NCBI RefSeq assembly: GCF_021295345.1
Contig: NZ_JAIMJB010000011.1
Location: 96,714 to 160,713 of the forward strand
DNA from: Motilimonas eburnea
GTDB lineage: Bacteria; Pseudomonadota; Gammaproteobacteria; Enterobacterales; CBDFNC01
Length of the DNA: 64,000 nucleotides
Direction: 5' to 3'
Translations under genes and position numbers: made by a program
Notes under the pieces: model-generated
Seen by the model: the letters and a program-made list of their open reading frames with translations, nothing else
The model's database searches: none
Told to the model about the DNA's origin: nothing
Shown: positions 11,505 through 21,935 of the stretch, piece by piece
Numbering within the stretch: the stretch's first letter is position 1
Layout: the number at the start of each line of letters is the position of its first letter

Positions 11505-11894
11505 ATGGCTAAAGCTCCAACTCGCGCTCGTAAGCGCGTCAAAAAGCAGGTTGCTGACGGCATGGCTCACATCCATGCATCTTTCAACAACACAATCGTT
11601 ACCATCACCGATCGTCAAGGTAATGCTCTATCTTGGGCTACTGCAGGTGGTTCTGGCTTCCGTGGTTCACGTAAGTCTACTCCATTTGCTGCGCAGGTCG
11701 CTTCTGAGCGCGCTGCTGAAGCTGCAAAAGAGTATGGACTCAAAAACGTTGAAGTTTTTGTTAAAGGTCCCGGTCCGGGTCGTGAGTCTTCAATCCGTGC
11801 GTTAAATGCTGCGGGCTTCCGCATCACTAACATTACTGATGTGACTCCGATTCCACACAACGGTTGTCGTCCACCTAAGAAACGTCGCGTATAA
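11505..11894 (+). CDS. rpsK: 30S ribosomal protein S11
   Basis: 129 residues with [15 protein letters not shown] and the C-terminal signature [13 protein letters not shown]11 shapes the 30S platform near the E site and the Shine-Dalgarno/anti-Shine-Dalgarno helix. Confidence 0.97.
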   Translation: MAKAPTRARKRVKKQVADGMAHIHASFNNTIVTITDRQGNALSWATAGGSGFRGSRKSTPFAAQVASERAAEAAKEYGLKNVEVFVKGPGPGRESSIRALNAAGFRITNITDVTPIPHNGCRPPKKRRV

Positions 11895-11923
11895 ACGTTT
11901 TTTAGACCTGTTGGAGAAAGAAA

Positions 11924-12544
11924 ATGGCAAGATATATTGGGCCTAAGCTCAAGCTTAGCCGTCGTGAAGGCACCGACCTGTTCCTTAAGTCTGGTGTTCG
12001 AGCAATCGACTCTAAGTGTAAAATTGATAATGCACCTGGTGTACACGGTGCACGTAAACCTCGTCTGTCTGACTACGGTTTACAATTACGTGAAAAGCAA
12101 AAAGTACGTCGTATGTACGGTGTACTAGAAAAGCAATTCCGTAACTACTATAAAGAAGCAGCACGTCTTAAAGGTGCTACAGGTTCTAACCTGTTACAAC
12201 TTCTTGAAAGTCGTCTAGATAACGTTGTTTACCGTTTCGGTCTAGGTGCTACTCGCGCCGAGTCTCGTCAGCTAGTTAGCCACAAAGCTATCCTAGTTAA
12301 CGGTAAAGTGGTAAACATTCCATCATACAACGTTAAACCAAACGACGTTATCAGCGTTCGCGAAAAAGCTAAGAGCCAAGCTCGTATTAAAGCTGCTCTA
12401 GAAATCGCTCAACAGCGTGAACTACCTACTTGGGTAGAAGTTGACGCTAACAAGATGGAAGGCACTTTCAAGCGCTACCCAGAACGTTCTGATTTGTCTG
12501 CGGACATTAATGAACAGCTGATCGTCGAACTTTACTCTAAGTAA
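11924..12544 (+). CDS. rpsD: 30S ribosomal protein S4
   Basis: 206 residues starting [16 protein letters not shown], with the S4 RNA-binding domain around residues 95-155 ([11 protein letters not shown]). S4 nucleates 30S assembly and takes part in decoding fidelity. In E. coli it represses the alpha operon through a pseudoknot in the rpsM leader. That structure was not resolved here. Confidence 0.97.
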   Translation: MARYIGPKLKLSRREGTDLFLKSGVRAIDSKCKIDNAPGVHGARKPRLSDYGLQLREKQKVRRMYGVLEKQFRNYYKEAARLKGATGSNLLQLLESRLDNVVYRFGLGATRAESRQLVSHKAILVNGKVVNIPSYNVKPNDVISVREKAKSQARIKAALEIAQQRELPTWVEVDANKMEGTFKRYPERSDLSADINEQLIVELYSK

Positions 12545-12568
12545 AGTTAACTGCTAAGAGAGGACATA

Positions 12569-13555
12569 ATGCAGGGTTCTGTAACTGAATTTCTTAAACC
12601 TAGACTAGTTGACATCGAGCAGGTTACCGCTAATCGTGCACGAGTTACACTCGAGCCGTTAGAGCGTGGTTTTGGCCACACTTTAGGTAACGCTTTACGT
12701 CGCATTCTACTTTCATCTATGCCTGGTTGTGCTGTGACTGAAGTTGAGATCGACGGTGTAATGCATGAATACAGTACTAAGGAAGGCGTTCAAGAAGATG
12801 TTCTTGAGATCCTACTTAATCTTAAAGGTCTTGCAGTTAAGCTGGAAGGCAAAGATGAAGCACTGCTAACGCTTACAAAGTCTGGTGAAGGCCCTGTACT
12901 AGCGGGAGACATCACCCATGATGGTGATGTAGAGATTGTTAACCCTGAGCACGTTATCTGTACTTTGACTAGCAATGCTGAAGTAAGCATGCGTATTCGA
13001 GTGCAACGTGGTCGTGGTTACGTTCCAGCTTCAACTCGCGTCCATTCAGAAGATGAAGAGCGTCCAATTGGTCGTCTACTTGTTGATGCGGCTTATAGCC
13101 CTGTTGAGCGTATTGCTTACAGCGTAGAAGCAGCTCGTGTAGAACAACGTACCGATTTAGACAAGCTTGTCATCGATATGGAAACTAACGGCACGTTAGA
13201 TCCTGAAGAAGCGATCCGTCGCTCTGCTACCATTCTAGCTGAACAGCTAGATGCATTTGTAGATCTTCGTGATGTAACTGAACCGGAAGAGAAAGAAGAG
13301 AAGCCAGAGTTCGATCCAATCCTGCTTCGTCCTGTAGATGATCTAGAACTAACGGTCCGTTCTGCTAACTGTTTGAAAGCAGAATCGATCCATTACATCG
13401 GTGATCTGGTCCAACGTACTGAAGTTGAACTACTGAAAACGCCTAACCTTGGTAAGAAGTCTCTGACTGAAATCAAGGACGTATTAGCGTCTCGTGGTTT
13501 ATCTCTAGGCATGCGTCTGGAAAATTGGCCGCCAGCAAGTATTGCTGACGAATAA
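12569..13555 (+). CDS. rpoA: RNA polymerase alpha subunit
   Basis: 328 residues. The N-terminal dimerisation domain ([16 protein letters not shown]) assembles beta and beta'. The C-terminal domain carries the 265-type arginine patch (V-R-S-A-N-C-L-K) that touches UP elements and activators, plus [10 protein letters not shown]. Core polymerase partners rpoB and rpoC lie at 48946-57273. AGAGAGG precedes the ATG. Confidence 0.98.
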   Translation: MQGSVTEFLKPRLVDIEQVTANRARVTLEPLERGFGHTLGNALRRILLSSMPGCAVTEVEIDGVMHEYSTKEGVQEDVLEILLNLKGLAVKLEGKDEALLTLTKSGEGPVLAGDITHDGDVEIVNPEHVICTLTSNAEVSMRIRVQRGRGYVPASTRVHSEDEERPIGRLLVDAAYSPVERIAYSVEAARVEQRTDLDKLVIDMETNGTLDPEEAIRRSATILAEQLDAFVDLRDVTEPEEKEEKPEFDPILLRPVDDLELTVRSANCLKAESIHYIGDLVQRTEVELLKTPNLGKKSLTEIKDVLASRGLSLGMRLENWPPASIADE

Positions 13556-13597
13556 TCAGGTTAACTGAGTTAACGTATTAGTTATAAGGATTAGGTT

Positions 13598-13990
13598 ATG
13601 CGCCATCGTAAGAGTGGACGTCAACTTAACCGAAACAGCAGTCATCGTCAGGCTATGTTTCGTAACATGGCAAGTTCTCTAGTAACTCATGAAGTTATTA
13701 AGACAACTTTGCCAAAAGCTAAAGAACTACGTCGTGTAATTGAACCGCTAATTACACTAGCTAAACAAGATAGCGTTGCTAATCGTCGTTTAGCGTTTGC
13801 TCGTACTCGCGATAACAGCGTAGTAGGCAAACTTTTCAATGAATTGGGTCCACGTTACGAGTCACGCCCAGGTGGTTACACTCGTATTCTAAAATGTGGT
13901 TTCCGTGCCGGTGATAATGCTCCTATGGCATACATCGAGCTAGTAGAACGCCCAGTAGTTGAAGCAGCAGAAGACGCTGTAGAAGAATAA
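13598..13990 (+). CDS. rplQ: 50S ribosomal protein L17
   Basis: 130 residues starting [17 protein letters not shown], with [11 protein letters not shown]17 lies near the exit tunnel. The C-terminus is extended by an acidic run ending E-D-A-V-E-E. It is the last gene of the alpha operon, directly before a strong terminator. Confidence 0.97.
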   Translation: MRHRKSGRQLNRNSSHRQAMFRNMASSLVTHEVIKTTLPKAKELRRVIEPLITLAKQDSVANRRLAFARTRDNSVVGKLFNELGPRYESRPGGYTRILKCGFRAGDNAPMAYIELVERPVVEAAEDAVEE

Positions 13991-13995
13991 AAAAA

Positions 13996-14021
13996 GGCCG
14001 GGTTTTCCCGGCCTTTTTTTT
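13996..14021 (+). terminator. Alpha operon terminator
   Basis: GGCCGGG (13996-14002), TTTT loop, CCCGGCC (14007-14013), then eight T. An A-run on the 5' side also allows termination of minus-strand transcripts from the bacterioferritin genes. Confidence 0.92.
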
Positions 14022-14048
14022 ATCCCCACCTTGTCAATCAGCAGTGCG

Positions 14049-14531
14049 CTAGCTTACATCTCCCCCCATTTGAGATTGAATGTAGTTTTGCACCCCAATT
14101 TTGTTGATCAATCCAAGGTGTTGCTCGAGCCAATAAATGTGGTCCATTTCTGTGTCATCAAGCAGCTCAGTGAGAATATCGCGGCTGACGTAATCTTGTT
14201 CTTTCTCACAAATACCAATGATTTCACGTAGGCTTTTTGCCACGGTGTACTCTGCAGCCAGATCGTTCTTGAGCATGGCCTCAACATTATCCCCAACATG
14301 AATAGGCAGCCTTGACGCGGTATCAGGCGTACCTTCAAGGAAAAGGATCCGCTCGATCAGTTTTTGAGCGTGCTCCAGCTCTTCTTCATACTCATGGGCA
14401 AGCTTTTCATGAAGCTTCTTTATGCCCCAATCTTCATACATTTTTGAATGGGCTAAGTATTGGTCCATAGAGGTTAGCTCGAGTGTGAGCTGTTTATTTA
14501 AGTTGTCGATAACTATCTGTTTACCTAACAT
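14049..14531 (-). CDS. bfr: Bacterioferritin subunit with intact ferroxidase centre, no haem methionine
   Basis: 160 residues, ferritin-like four-helix bundle. Aligned to E. coli Bfr, the di-iron ligands are kept: Glu18, Glu51, His54, Glu94, and Glu128/His131 (shifted one by an insertion). The haem-ligating Met52 is Leu. This is the iron-oxidising partner of the adjacent subunit, forming iron-storing 24-mers. Its start lies one base after the upstream bfr stop, so the two genes are cotranscribed. Paired Bfr subunits with split roles are known in Shewanella, Neisseria, Magnetospirillum and others. Confidence 0.93.
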   Translation of the reverse strand: MLGKQIVIDNLNKQLTLELTSMDQYLAHSKMYEDWGIKKLHEKLAHEYEEELEHAQKLIERILFLEGTPDTASRLPIHVGDNVEAMLKNDLAAEYTVAKSLREIIGICEKEQDYVSRDILTELLDDTEMDHIYWLEQHLGLINKIGVQNYIQSQMGGDVS

Positions 14532-14532
14532 G

Positions 14533-15003
14533 TTAATCCTCCATCATAGATTGCTGATAATTTTGGATGCCGGTTGCATTGATTAGGAACTGTTGTGATT
14601 CAATCCAATCAATGTGCTCTTCTTCGTACTCAAGAATGTCTTCGAGGAGTTCTCGACTTATGTAGTCCTGTTGCTGTTCACAGAGCTCAATGGCTGTACG
14701 TAACGCGGCAACCTGTTCGGTTTGAAATGCCATATCACATGCCAGCATCTCCTCGGTGTGCTCACCAATGCGTAATTTACCTAGCTGCTGTAAGTTGGGT
14801 AACCCTTCTAAGAAAAGGATACGTTCGATAAGGTCGTCGGCCTGCTTCATATCTTTAATGGATTTTTTATAGTCTTTTTCGTCCAGTTCTTCTAAACCCC
14901 AGTTCTTAAACATTCTGGCGTGGAGGAAGTACTGGTTTATTGAAGTGAGCTCTAAGGTTAAGATTTTATTGAGTTCACTAAGGACGAGGTTATTGCCTTT
15001 CAT
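14533..15003 (-). CDS. bfr: Bacterioferritin subunit with haem methionine, degraded ferroxidase centre
   Basis: 156 residues starting MKGNNLVLSELNKILTLEL. Met52, the axial ligand of the inter-subunit haem, is present (D-M-K-Q at 51-54). The ferroxidase positions are changed: Glu51 to Asp, His54 to Gln, Glu94 to Gln, while Glu18, Glu127 and His130 remain. It should therefore bind haem, which serves iron release, but oxidise iron poorly, and needs the downstream subunit. First gene of the pair; GGAG stands before the ATG, and a perfect FNR-type box lies 20-34 bp upstream. Confidence 0.93.
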   Translation of the reverse strand: MKGNNLVLSELNKILTLELTSINQYFLHARMFKNWGLEELDEKDYKKSIKDMKQADDLIERILFLEGLPNLQQLGKLRIGEHTEEMLACDMAFQTEQVAALRTAIELCEQQQDYISRELLEDILEYEEEHIDWIESQQFLINATGIQNYQQSMMED

Positions 15004-15023
15004 ATTTTAGCTCCAAATACTGA

Positions 15024-15037
15024 TTGATCTAGATCAA
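15024..15037 (-). promoter_or_regulatory. FNR/EtrA-type operator before the bacterioferritin pair
   Basis: TTGATCTAGATCAA is a perfect match to the FNR consensus TTGAT-N4-ATCAA, inside a 16-bp palindrome (15023-15038). It ends 20 bp upstream of the bfr ATG, so it lies at or downstream of any promoter. That would suit repression under low oxygen, but no clear -10/-35 could be fixed. Confidence 0.6.
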
Positions 15038-15210
15038 TTAAGTTTGGTTCAAATCGAAAGAAGTGCAAATGAATTTAAGAAAAAATCTTTAAAAATCAGC
15101 GGGATGCTATTGATAATGAGAGAGCTTTGTATTTTTAACAAAGGACTGGTTGACGTATTGTTCTTCACGAGAAGCGCTAGACTTCATTGAAATCTAGCGC
15201 CTTAGTTTGA

Positions 15211-16242
15211 TTAATTATTGCTGTGTAATTCTGAGTTCAACTCAACCGCAGATTTATTGGTTAGGCACTCAATTTTACCTGTGATGGAATTACGACGGAA
15301 CAGTAGATCACTTTTACCCGTAAGGTCACGCGCTTTCACTACTTCTACCTCGTTACCTGACGCGTCTAACATGGTCACTTTAGTACCTGCGGTGACATAT
15401 AGACCAGATTCCAGCGTACAGCGATCGCCTAGTGGGAAACCTAGGCCAGCGTTAGCGCCTAGTAAGCAGTTCTCACCCATAGACACGACCACATTACCGC
15501 CACCGCTTAGGGTACCCATGATAGATGCGCCGCCACCGACATCACTGCCGTTACCAACAACAACACCGGCAGAGATGCGGCCTTCAACCATGCTGACTGC
15601 CTCGGTACCGGCATTAAAGTTCACAAAACCTTCGTGCATTACTGTGGTGCCTTCGCCAATATGAGCGCCTAAGCGTACGCGAGCGGTATGTGCAATGCGA
15701 ACACCGCTTGGCACAACGTAGTCCGTCATCTTAGGGAATTTGTCTACGCAATTAACACTCAAGGTTCGTCCTGCCAAACGCGCTTCAATCTGACGCTCTG
15801 CTAGTTCAGGTAAATCAATTGGGCCTTCATTGGTCCAAGCGATGTTATGCAGCAGGCCAAAAATACCGTCTAGCACCACTCCATGTGGCTTAACAAGGCG
15901 GTGAGAGAGTAGTTGTAGCTTAAGGAAACCTTCTGCCACACTCGATGGCTTTTCATCTGTGGCTAGGATCACGAGCACTAATGGTTGCTCTGAGGCAGCC
16001 GCTTGCTGAGCGAAAGTGGCATTGCGGCTATCTTCCGCTTGACTAAATGCTGCCGCAAGCGCTTCACACTGGTTACTTTCGATTGCGAAAACTTCATTGC
16101 CGCCTTGATAATCAACAACACTTGATAACGCATCAACAAGCTCTTGAGCAGGGTTTAATACTGGGTTAGGAAAAAAAGCTTCGATGATCTTACCGCTATT
16201 ATTTTTAGTTGCGGTGCCAAAAGCTAATGAAAAACTGGCCAT
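15211..16242 (-). CDS. dapD: 2,3,4,5-tetrahydropyridine-2,6-dicarboxylate N-succinyltransferase (long class)
   Basis: 343 residues of the long DapD class seen in Pseudomonas and Actinobacteria. An alpha/beta N-terminal domain is followed by a left-handed beta-helix of hexapeptide repeats (about 190-300; G-A-H-I-G-E-G-T-T-V-M-H-E-G-F-V-N-F-N). The enzyme transfers succinyl from succinyl-CoA to tetrahydrodipicolinate in lysine and diaminopimelate synthesis. The ORF extends upstream to 16341, but the start at 16242 (M-A-S-F-S-L-A-F-G) has GGAGAAG 10 nt before it. Confidence 0.9.
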   Translation of the reverse strand: MASFSLAFGTATKNNSGKIIEAFFPNPVLNPAQELVDALSSVVDYQGGNEVFAIESNQCEALAAAFSQAEDSRNATFAQQAAASEQPLVLVILATDEKPSSVAEGFLKLQLLSHRLVKPHGVVLDGIFGLLHNIAWTNEGPIDLPELAERQIEARLAGRTLSVNCVDKFPKMTDYVVPSGVRIAHTARVRLGAHIGEGTTVMHEGFVNFNAGTEAVSMVEGRISAGVVVGNGSDVGGGASIMGTLSGGGNVVVSMGENCLLGANAGLGFPLGDRCTLESGLYVTAGTKVTMLDASGNEVEVVKARDLTGKSDLLFRRNSITGKIECLTNKSAVELNSELHSNN

Positions 16243-16399
16243 GTTAAATACTTCTCCAATCATGTTTAGTATTGCAATACTCGGCTGCAAAAGAGAGGGG
16301 GTTGAAAATTTGAGGCTACATGATAATGGTCTGATAGCCACAATTGAAGTCTTTTTGAACGATAAGATCTATTGACTCAAACTCTGGCCGGCGAGATGA

Positions 16400-17050
16400 C
16401 TACATCTCACGACTGTAACGCTCATAATATCCCATTACCTTTTTTACATAGGTTTGGGTCTCTTTATAAGGTGGGATGGTATATTTGTATTTCTTAACCG
16501 CGCCGGGACCGGCATTGTAAGCGGCTAATGCAAGCCGCTTGTTATTGAAGGTATCTAACATCATCCGTAGATATTTTGCGCCACCTTCCATGTTTTGAAC
16601 AACGTCATAGCGATTATTCACCCCCAGCATTTTCGCCGTGCCTGGCATTAATTGCATGATACCTACTGCACCAGCGCGAGAAACAGCTTGAGGGTTGTAG
16701 CCAGATTCAGCACTGATCACGGCATGAAGTAGGGCGGGCTCAAGTTGATAGCGCGCCGCTATGTCAACGATAGTGGGGTGATAATGCTGACGAAGTTTTT
16801 TATTAACCTTATAGATTTTGACACGCTTGGCAGGTGCATCGGTCCAATTGCCAAAGCTGGCTGGTTTCGTTTGTTTGGGGGTGCGCATTAACAGCTTGTA
16901 ATTCTTATTCAACTTTTTTTGCGCGAAGTGGGTGGTCCCGTTGCTGTCCACCCACATGTAGACATCGCTATAACAAGCGAACGGCCATAATGCAGCCATC
17001 AAAAAACCGATGCTCATTAAGCTATATCGTGTAGATTTTAGGTGCTTCAT
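16400..17050 (-). CDS. Periplasmic lytic transglycosylase (SLT family) with N-terminal DUF4124-like segment
   Basis: 216 residues. A signal peptide (about 1-28) leads to a short [13 protein letters not shown] motif typical of DUF4124, then a goose-type lysozyme/SLT domain from about residue 90. The catalytic glutamate is in I-S-A-E-S-G-Y-N-P, followed by [13 protein letters not shown] and [10 protein letters not shown]. It should cleave peptidoglycan glycan strands to 1,6-anhydro-muramyl products. The cysteine near residue 26 is not in a clear lipobox. Confidence 0.88.
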   Translation of the reverse strand: MKHLKSTRYSLMSIGFLMAALWPFACYSDVYMWVDSNGTTHFAQKKLNKNYKLLMRTPKQTKPASFGNWTDAPAKRVKIYKVNKKLRQHYHPTIVDIAARYQLEPALLHAVISAESGYNPQAVSRAGAVGIMQLMPGTAKMLGVNNRYDVVQNMEGGAKYLRMMLDTFNNKRLALAAYNAGPGAVKKYKYTIPPYKETQTYVKKVMGYYERYSREM

Positions 17051-17196
17051 CTATGTTAACCTATGGTGTCCAATGCTAAATAACATCTTCGGATAATCAT
17101 TACCATCATGCCCGCGAATGCAATATACCAGCTTCTAAATCTATGTAGGCACTGACCCAAACAATTTTCAAAATATGCATAATACATTCCAGTGTA

Positions 17197-18933
17197 TTAA
17201 GGAGCGAGTTCATTATCTGTTTCCTGGATACCCGATGGTGTTTTTTCCACATCACGCACGACGGTTTGTAGCTCTTTTCTCAGCAGCCCATTATTTGGGT
17301 AAAGCCAGCGCGCATGCGCTAAGGTTTCGTCTGCTTGTGATTGATATCCTAACAATTTGTTTGCGAGGGCTAAATTATAGTAAATGTTGGCTCTGGGTGT
17401 ATGTTCTACAAATTTGGTCGCCCAATCTATATAGGCTTTAAGTTCCTCTGGTTTGTCTAGCCTTTCACCCACAAGCATCCTTAGGGTAAAAATATTAAAT
17501 TCTAGGCGTGTCGTAAGCGCCAAGGGATTGACGACTTGCATGAGCAGATCGATGTTGGTTCGCCCTGTTCGTTCAAATTTAGTCACCAGGTAATTAGTGT
17601 GCACAGCAGTGATCATAAAGGTACAAGTGATGAGCACTATCAAGATTGCATTCGTTCTAATTAATAATGTCGGCCTAAACTGGATTTCCTTTTTGCAATT
17701 AGACAAATAACTGACAAAAGCGGCCAACACTATAAACATGACCCAAGTAGCAACAGCATGATAGAACGGGTATTCGGTTTGGGTATGTAAGGTGAGAGGA
17801 AATACGAGGGCTAGCAAGGCAAGGGCGTGTCGCCAATCAAACTTGGTGAGCAAGCTGATAAAAACCGCAGCCATTGTGAGTAAACCCAATATTGGAAGGA
17901 TACCGCCTTCGACTCCCCAAAGCATGAGTTCGTTGTGTGGGTGGGTGAGGTTCTCTAATACAAAAGGCACCCCCTCATTGGCAATGCGTTCGGCGCGGTC
18001 ATGTAGAAAGCTCACTTCAAAGCTGCCATAGCCCCATCCTAATAGGGGCTTTTGTTGCATCATATGCCAGCTTTGCTCATATTGGAGCGTTCTTGCTCCA
18101 GCATTAGCAAGTTGAGCACCGTCGCGTGAAACCGCGCCATCAGCAATGATAAAGTGCATGCTTACACCACACGCAATCACGGCCATCAGCATCATACACC
18201 GCTGTTTAGACCGTTGCCAAAGCCATGGGGCCATTAATGCTAATCCAATGGTTACACCAAGATAGCCGGTGCGAGAAACACAGATGTAGATAACCCATGC
18301 GGCTATAAAGCAATGCAGAGTGAGAAAGCCAAATAGCCATTTAGCTTTGCCTTGTGGTTGCCATGCCATGAGTAAATAAGCTGCAATAATAAGGCTAGTC
18401 GCTAGAAAGCTAGCCAATACATTAGGCTGTTGGAAGATGCCATAGGGTCGACCATAATCGACGTTAAAGCCTAAGGGATTGCCAGCTTTGAAGATATACA
18501 TTTGCACTAGGCTATATATCCCTTCGATAAACCCTGCGATCACTAAAAAAAGGAGTAAACGGCACCATTGTGCCTTATTCATTGCCAGTTGCTGTAAAGC
18601 AAACAACAATAGTATGCCACCTAAAAAGCCCAGAATTCTAGGGTAGCTCGCTTCAGCCAGCTCGGCATTTGGGTAAAATATCGGTACGAGTAGGAGTAAA
18701 AACGCAATCAAACCTGCTAAGGAAAGACGATTATAGACAATGCGCTGGCTAAGGGTTATCTGCCAAAGGCCAATGGCAATTAAAATCGAGGTGAAAGCCC
18801 AAGCAATGGGATTAATCGGTAGATCCAGTCCCGCTCCGCCTTGATTGTGTTGAAAGTAGTGCATCCCCACAAGACAAAAAAGAGCAAACACCCAAGTAAA
18901 AATTGAATTTAACTTTGTCTTGCTCGTTTCCAT
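17197..18933 (-). CDS. PglL/Wzy-type O-oligosaccharyltransferase, multi-pass membrane protein
   Basis: 578 residues with about twelve hydrophobic helices and a soluble tail. The large periplasmic loop holds the Wzy_C hallmark L-T-H-P-H-N-E-L-M-L-W-G-V-E-G-G (about 330-345), whose histidine is essential in PglL and WaaL enzymes. C-terminal residues 440-570 resemble the PglL_A/tetratricopeptide tail. It probably moves lipid-linked glycans to pilins or other periplasmic proteins. A role as O-antigen ligase cannot be excluded. It starts 20 bp after the uvrA stop, so it may read through from uvrA. Confidence 0.8.
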   Translation of the reverse strand: METSKTKLNSIFTWVFALFCLVGMHYFQHNQGGAGLDLPINPIAWAFTSILIAIGLWQITLSQRIVYNRLSLAGLIAFLLLLVPIFYPNAELAEASYPRILGFLGGILLLFALQQLAMNKAQWCRLLLFLVIAGFIEGIYSLVQMYIFKAGNPLGFNVDYGRPYGIFQQPNVLASFLATSLIIAAYLLMAWQPQGKAKWLFGFLTLHCFIAAWVIYICVSRTGYLGVTIGLALMAPWLWQRSKQRCMMLMAVIACGVSMHFIIADGAVSRDGAQLANAGARTLQYEQSWHMMQQKPLLGWGYGSFEVSFLHDRAERIANEGVPFVLENLTHPHNELMLWGVEGGILPILGLLTMAAVFISLLTKFDWRHALALLALVFPLTLHTQTEYPFYHAVATWVMFIVLAAFVSYLSNCKKEIQFRPTLLIRTNAILIVLITCTFMITAVHTNYLVTKFERTGRTNIDLLMQVVNPLALTTRLEFNIFTLRMLVGERLDKPEELKAYIDWATKFVEHTPRANIYYNLALANKLLGYQSQADETLAHARWLYPNNGLLRKELQTVVRDVEKTPSGIQETDNELAP

Positions 18934-18953
18934 TGTGGGGCTATGTCCAAAAA

Positions 18954-21776
18954 TTATTTAAGTAAAGGCGCTAAAAAACGCGCCGTATGGCTGCGTTGTT
19001 CTTGGCAGATTTCTTCCGGTCTGCCGCAGACTAATATTTCACCGCCGCCACTGCCACCTTCTGGACCTAAATCTACGATCCAGTCAGCAGTTTTTATGAC
19101 ATCGAGGTTATGCTCGATAATCACTATGGTATTACCTTGATCTCTAAGCTTATTTAAAACTTCTAGTAAATGCTTAATGTCATGAAAGTGCAGGCCCGTT
19201 GTCGGCTCATCAAGAATATATAAGGTTTTGCCTGTACTGCGTTTTGATAGCTCCTTGGCCAACTTAACTCGTTGTGCCTCACCACCTGATAAGGTGGTGG
19301 CGGCTTGACCAAGACAGATATAACTCAACCCGACATCTAACAAGGTTTGCAATTTACGTTGAATGGCTGGGACTGCCGCGAAAAAGGCCAACGCATCTTC
19401 CACTGTCATATCCAATACTTCATTAATATTCTTACCCTTGTATTTTACCTCTAGGGTTTCACGGTTGTAGCGCTTACCAGCACAAACATCGCAAGGGACA
19501 TAAACGTCAGGTAAAAAGTGCATTTCTACCTTGATCACCCCGTCACCTTGGCAGGCTTCACAGCGGCCACCCTTGACGTTAAAGCTAAAGCGGCCCGGCT
19601 TATAACCGCGGCTACGCGCTTCTTGTGTGCCAGCGAATAAATCACGAATACCGGTAAAAATGCCGGTGTAAGTCGCAGGGTTAGACCGGGGAGTTCGTCC
19701 AATTGGACTTTGGTCGATGTCGACCACTTTATCGAGATGCTGCAATCCACTGATGCTCTTGTACGGAGCTGGCGTCGCCAAGCTTGCGTTGTTCAGGGTT
19801 TTTTGTGCAATACGGTAAAACGTATCATTGATCAGGGTGGATTTCCCTGAGCCAGACACCCCTGTCACACACGTCATGACGCCAATGGGGATAGCGAGGT
19901 CTACTTTTTTCAGGTTATTACCACTGGCCCCTTTTAGCTTGATCCACTTTTTGGTTAATGGGGTCCTTGTGGCTGGCACGGCAATGCTTTTTCGACCACT
20001 TAAGTAATCGGCTGTAAGTGAGTCTTCACTTTCTAGTATTTGCTGATAACTGCCCTGGGCGACAACATGACCGCCGTGAACACCCGCGCCGGGACCGATA
20101 TCAATAATGTGGTCTGCGGTGCGAATAGCATCTTCATCATGCTCGACCACTAATACCGTGTTTCCTAAATCGCGCAAGTGATTTAAGGTTGCGAGTAGCC
20201 TCTCGTTATCTCTTTGATGTAGACCTATGGAAGGCTCATCCAGTACATACATGACGCCCACTAAGCCGGCTCCGATTTGGCTGGCGAGGCGGATCCGTTG
20301 GGCTTCTCCACCCGATAGGGTTTCAGCACTGCGTTCAAGGCTTAAGTAATTCAAGCCAACATTGACCAAAAAGCTCAATCGTTCGATGATTTCTTTGAGG
20401 ATCTTATCGGCAATTTGACCACGTTGGCCGCTAAAGTTGAGCTGGCTAAAGAAACTGGCCGCTTCACCGATCGACATGCTGGCCACTTGCGGCAAGTTCG
20501 TATTTTCAACAAACACATTACGCGCTTCTTCACGCAAGCGACTACCGTGACAACTTGGACAGGGTTGGCTATTAAGGTACTTGGCCAGTTCCTCACGAAC
20601 GGCATTGGATTCGGTATCTTTATAGCGCCGCTGCATATTGGGGATCACGCCTTCAAATGGGTGTTTACGAACCACGACGTCCCCGCGGTCATTCATGTAT
20701 TTGAATTCAATCTCTTGAGTTCCGCTACCGTGAAGTACCGCTTGTTGTGCTGTTTTATCCAGATCGCAAAAAGGCATGTTAACGTCGAATTGGAAGTGGT
20801 CAGCAAGGGAAGTGAGCATTTGAAAATAGTAAAAATTCTTCTTATCCCAGCCCTTAATCGCGCCATTAGTTAAGCTATTTTGGGGGGCAGTGAGTACTCG
20901 CTCACTATCAAAAAATTGCTCAACACCTAAGCCATCACAGGTGCCACAGGCACCGGCCGGATTATTGAATGAGAAAATACGAGGCTCTAATTCTTGCATA
21001 CTGTAGCCACAAAGTGGGCAGGCAAAATTGGCCGAGAAAATCATTTCTTCTTGTTCCGGCGCATCCATCCAGCTGATGATCGCGGTGCCTTCCGATAAGC
21101 CCAGTGCTGTTTCAAATGACTCGGCTAAACGTAGCTGTAAATCATCACGCACTTTAAAGCGGTCGATGACCACTTCTATGGTGTGCTTTTTATGTAAATC
21201 TAAGGTCGGGGGATCGGAAAGGTCGCATACTTCACCATCGATACGGGCTCGAATAAAGCCCTGTGCCGCTAAGCCTTGTAAGGTTTTAACGTGTTCACCT
21301 TTGCGCTCTTTGACCACAGGTGCGAGTAACATTAATTTACTACCAGCAGGTAATTCCAACACCTTATCGACCATCTGGCTAATGGTTTGGGCATTCAGCG
21401 CAATATCATGAGTAGGGCAGCGAGGCTCACCGACACGGGCGAATAAAAGACGCAAATAGTCGTAAATTTCGGTGATGGTACCGACAGTAGAGCGAGGGTT
21501 GTGTGACGTTGACTTTTGCTCAATTGAGATGGCAGGAGACAAGCCTTCAATATGGTCTACATCGGGCTTTTCCATTAAAGATAAAAACTGGCGCGCATAG
21601 GCAGATAATGATTCAACATAACGACGTTGGCCTTCGGCATATAAGGTATCAAATGCCAATGAAGATTTGCCTGAACCCGATAAGCCAGTGATCACCACAA
21701 GCTTATCTCTGGGGATGGTTAGATTGATATCTTTTAAGTTATGAGTGCGTGCGCCTCTGACTTCAATGTTTTCCAT
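18954..21776 (-). CDS. uvrA: Excinuclease ABC subunit A
   Basis: 940 residues, the same length as E. coli UvrA. Two ABC ATPase modules are visible: Walker [13 protein letters not shown] (about 31-42) and [12 protein letters not shown] (about 643), each with an L-S-G-G-E-A-Q-R signature. Two zinc modules (C-P-L-C-G-Y and C-E-A-C-Q-G-D-G, with C-D-V-C partner) read DNA damage. UvrA2 loads UvrB at lesions in nucleotide excision repair. A LexA box lies 50 bp upstream. Confidence 0.98.
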   Translation of the reverse strand: MENIEVRGARTHNLKDINLTIPRDKLVVITGLSGSGKSSLAFDTLYAEGQRRYVESLSAYARQFLSLMEKPDVDHIEGLSPAISIEQKSTSHNPRSTVGTITEIYDYLRLLFARVGEPRCPTHDIALNAQTISQMVDKVLELPAGSKLMLLAPVVKERKGEHVKTLQGLAAQGFIRARIDGEVCDLSDPPTLDLHKKHTIEVVIDRFKVRDDLQLRLAESFETALGLSEGTAIISWMDAPEQEEMIFSANFACPLCGYSMQELEPRIFSFNNPAGACGTCDGLGVEQFFDSERVLTAPQNSLTNGAIKGWDKKNFYYFQMLTSLADHFQFDVNMPFCDLDKTAQQAVLHGSGTQEIEFKYMNDRGDVVVRKHPFEGVIPNMQRRYKDTESNAVREELAKYLNSQPCPSCHGSRLREEARNVFVENTNLPQVASMSIGEAASFFSQLNFSGQRGQIADKILKEIIERLSFLVNVGLNYLSLERSAETLSGGEAQRIRLASQIGAGLVGVMYVLDEPSIGLHQRDNERLLATLNHLRDLGNTVLVVEHDEDAIRTADHIIDIGPGAGVHGGHVVAQGSYQQILESEDSLTADYLSGRKSIAVPATRTPLTKKWIKLKGASGNNLKKVDLAIPIGVMTCVTGVSGSGKSTLINDTFYRIAQKTLNNASLATPAPYKSISGLQHLDKVVDIDQSPIGRTPRSNPATYTGIFTGIRDLFAGTQEARSRGYKPGRFSFNVKGGRCEACQGDGVIKVEMHFLPDVYVPCDVCAGKRYNRETLEVKYKGKNINEVLDMTVEDALAFFAAVPAIQRKLQTLLDVGLSYICLGQAATTLSGGEAQRVKLAKELSKRSTGKTLYILDEPTTGLHFHDIKHLLEVLNKLRDQGNTIVIIEHNLDVIKTADWIVDLGPEGGSGGGEILVCGRPEEICQEQRSHTARFLAPLLK

Positions 21777-21825
21777 GTTGCCACTCTGTAAACAAAATCA
21801 AACCCTAAGTATCGCACAGTGTTAA

Positions 21826-21841
21826 CTGTATGAATAGACAG
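21826..21841 (-). promoter_or_regulatory. LexA (SOS) box upstream of uvrA
   Basis: CTGT-ATGAATAG-ACAG fits the gammaproteobacterial LexA consensus CTGT-N8-ACAG exactly, extended to AACTGT...ACAGTT. It is 50 bp upstream of the uvrA ATG, so uvrA (and perhaps the downstream PglL gene) should be SOS-induced. Confidence 0.85.
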
Positions 21842-21890
21842 TTGTGGTTGCAATTTGCCTCCCCACAGAGCCAACGCGATGCCTAAACAA

Positions 21891-21918
21891 AAAAAGCCAG
21901 CATCCTTGCTGGCTTTTT
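21891..21918 (-). terminator. Terminator after the LuxR-family gene (bidirectional)
   Basis: A perfect 12-bp stem, arms 21891-21902 (AAAAAGCCAGCA) and 21907-21918 with a TCCT loop. It ends in a T-run on either strand and lies between the LuxR-family gene and uvrA, both on the minus strand. Confidence 0.9.
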
Positions 21919-21935
21919 AATGTTAGTGATAAAGA

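Noticed and set aside
15112..15130. Possible Fur box (TTGATAATGAG...) upstream of the bacterioferritin genes.
   Set aside because: Only the left half matches; the right half does not pair with it.
17179..17196. Inverted repeat AATACA/TGTATT after the PglL gene as terminator.
   Set aside because: Weak A+T-rich stem without T-run on the relevant strand.
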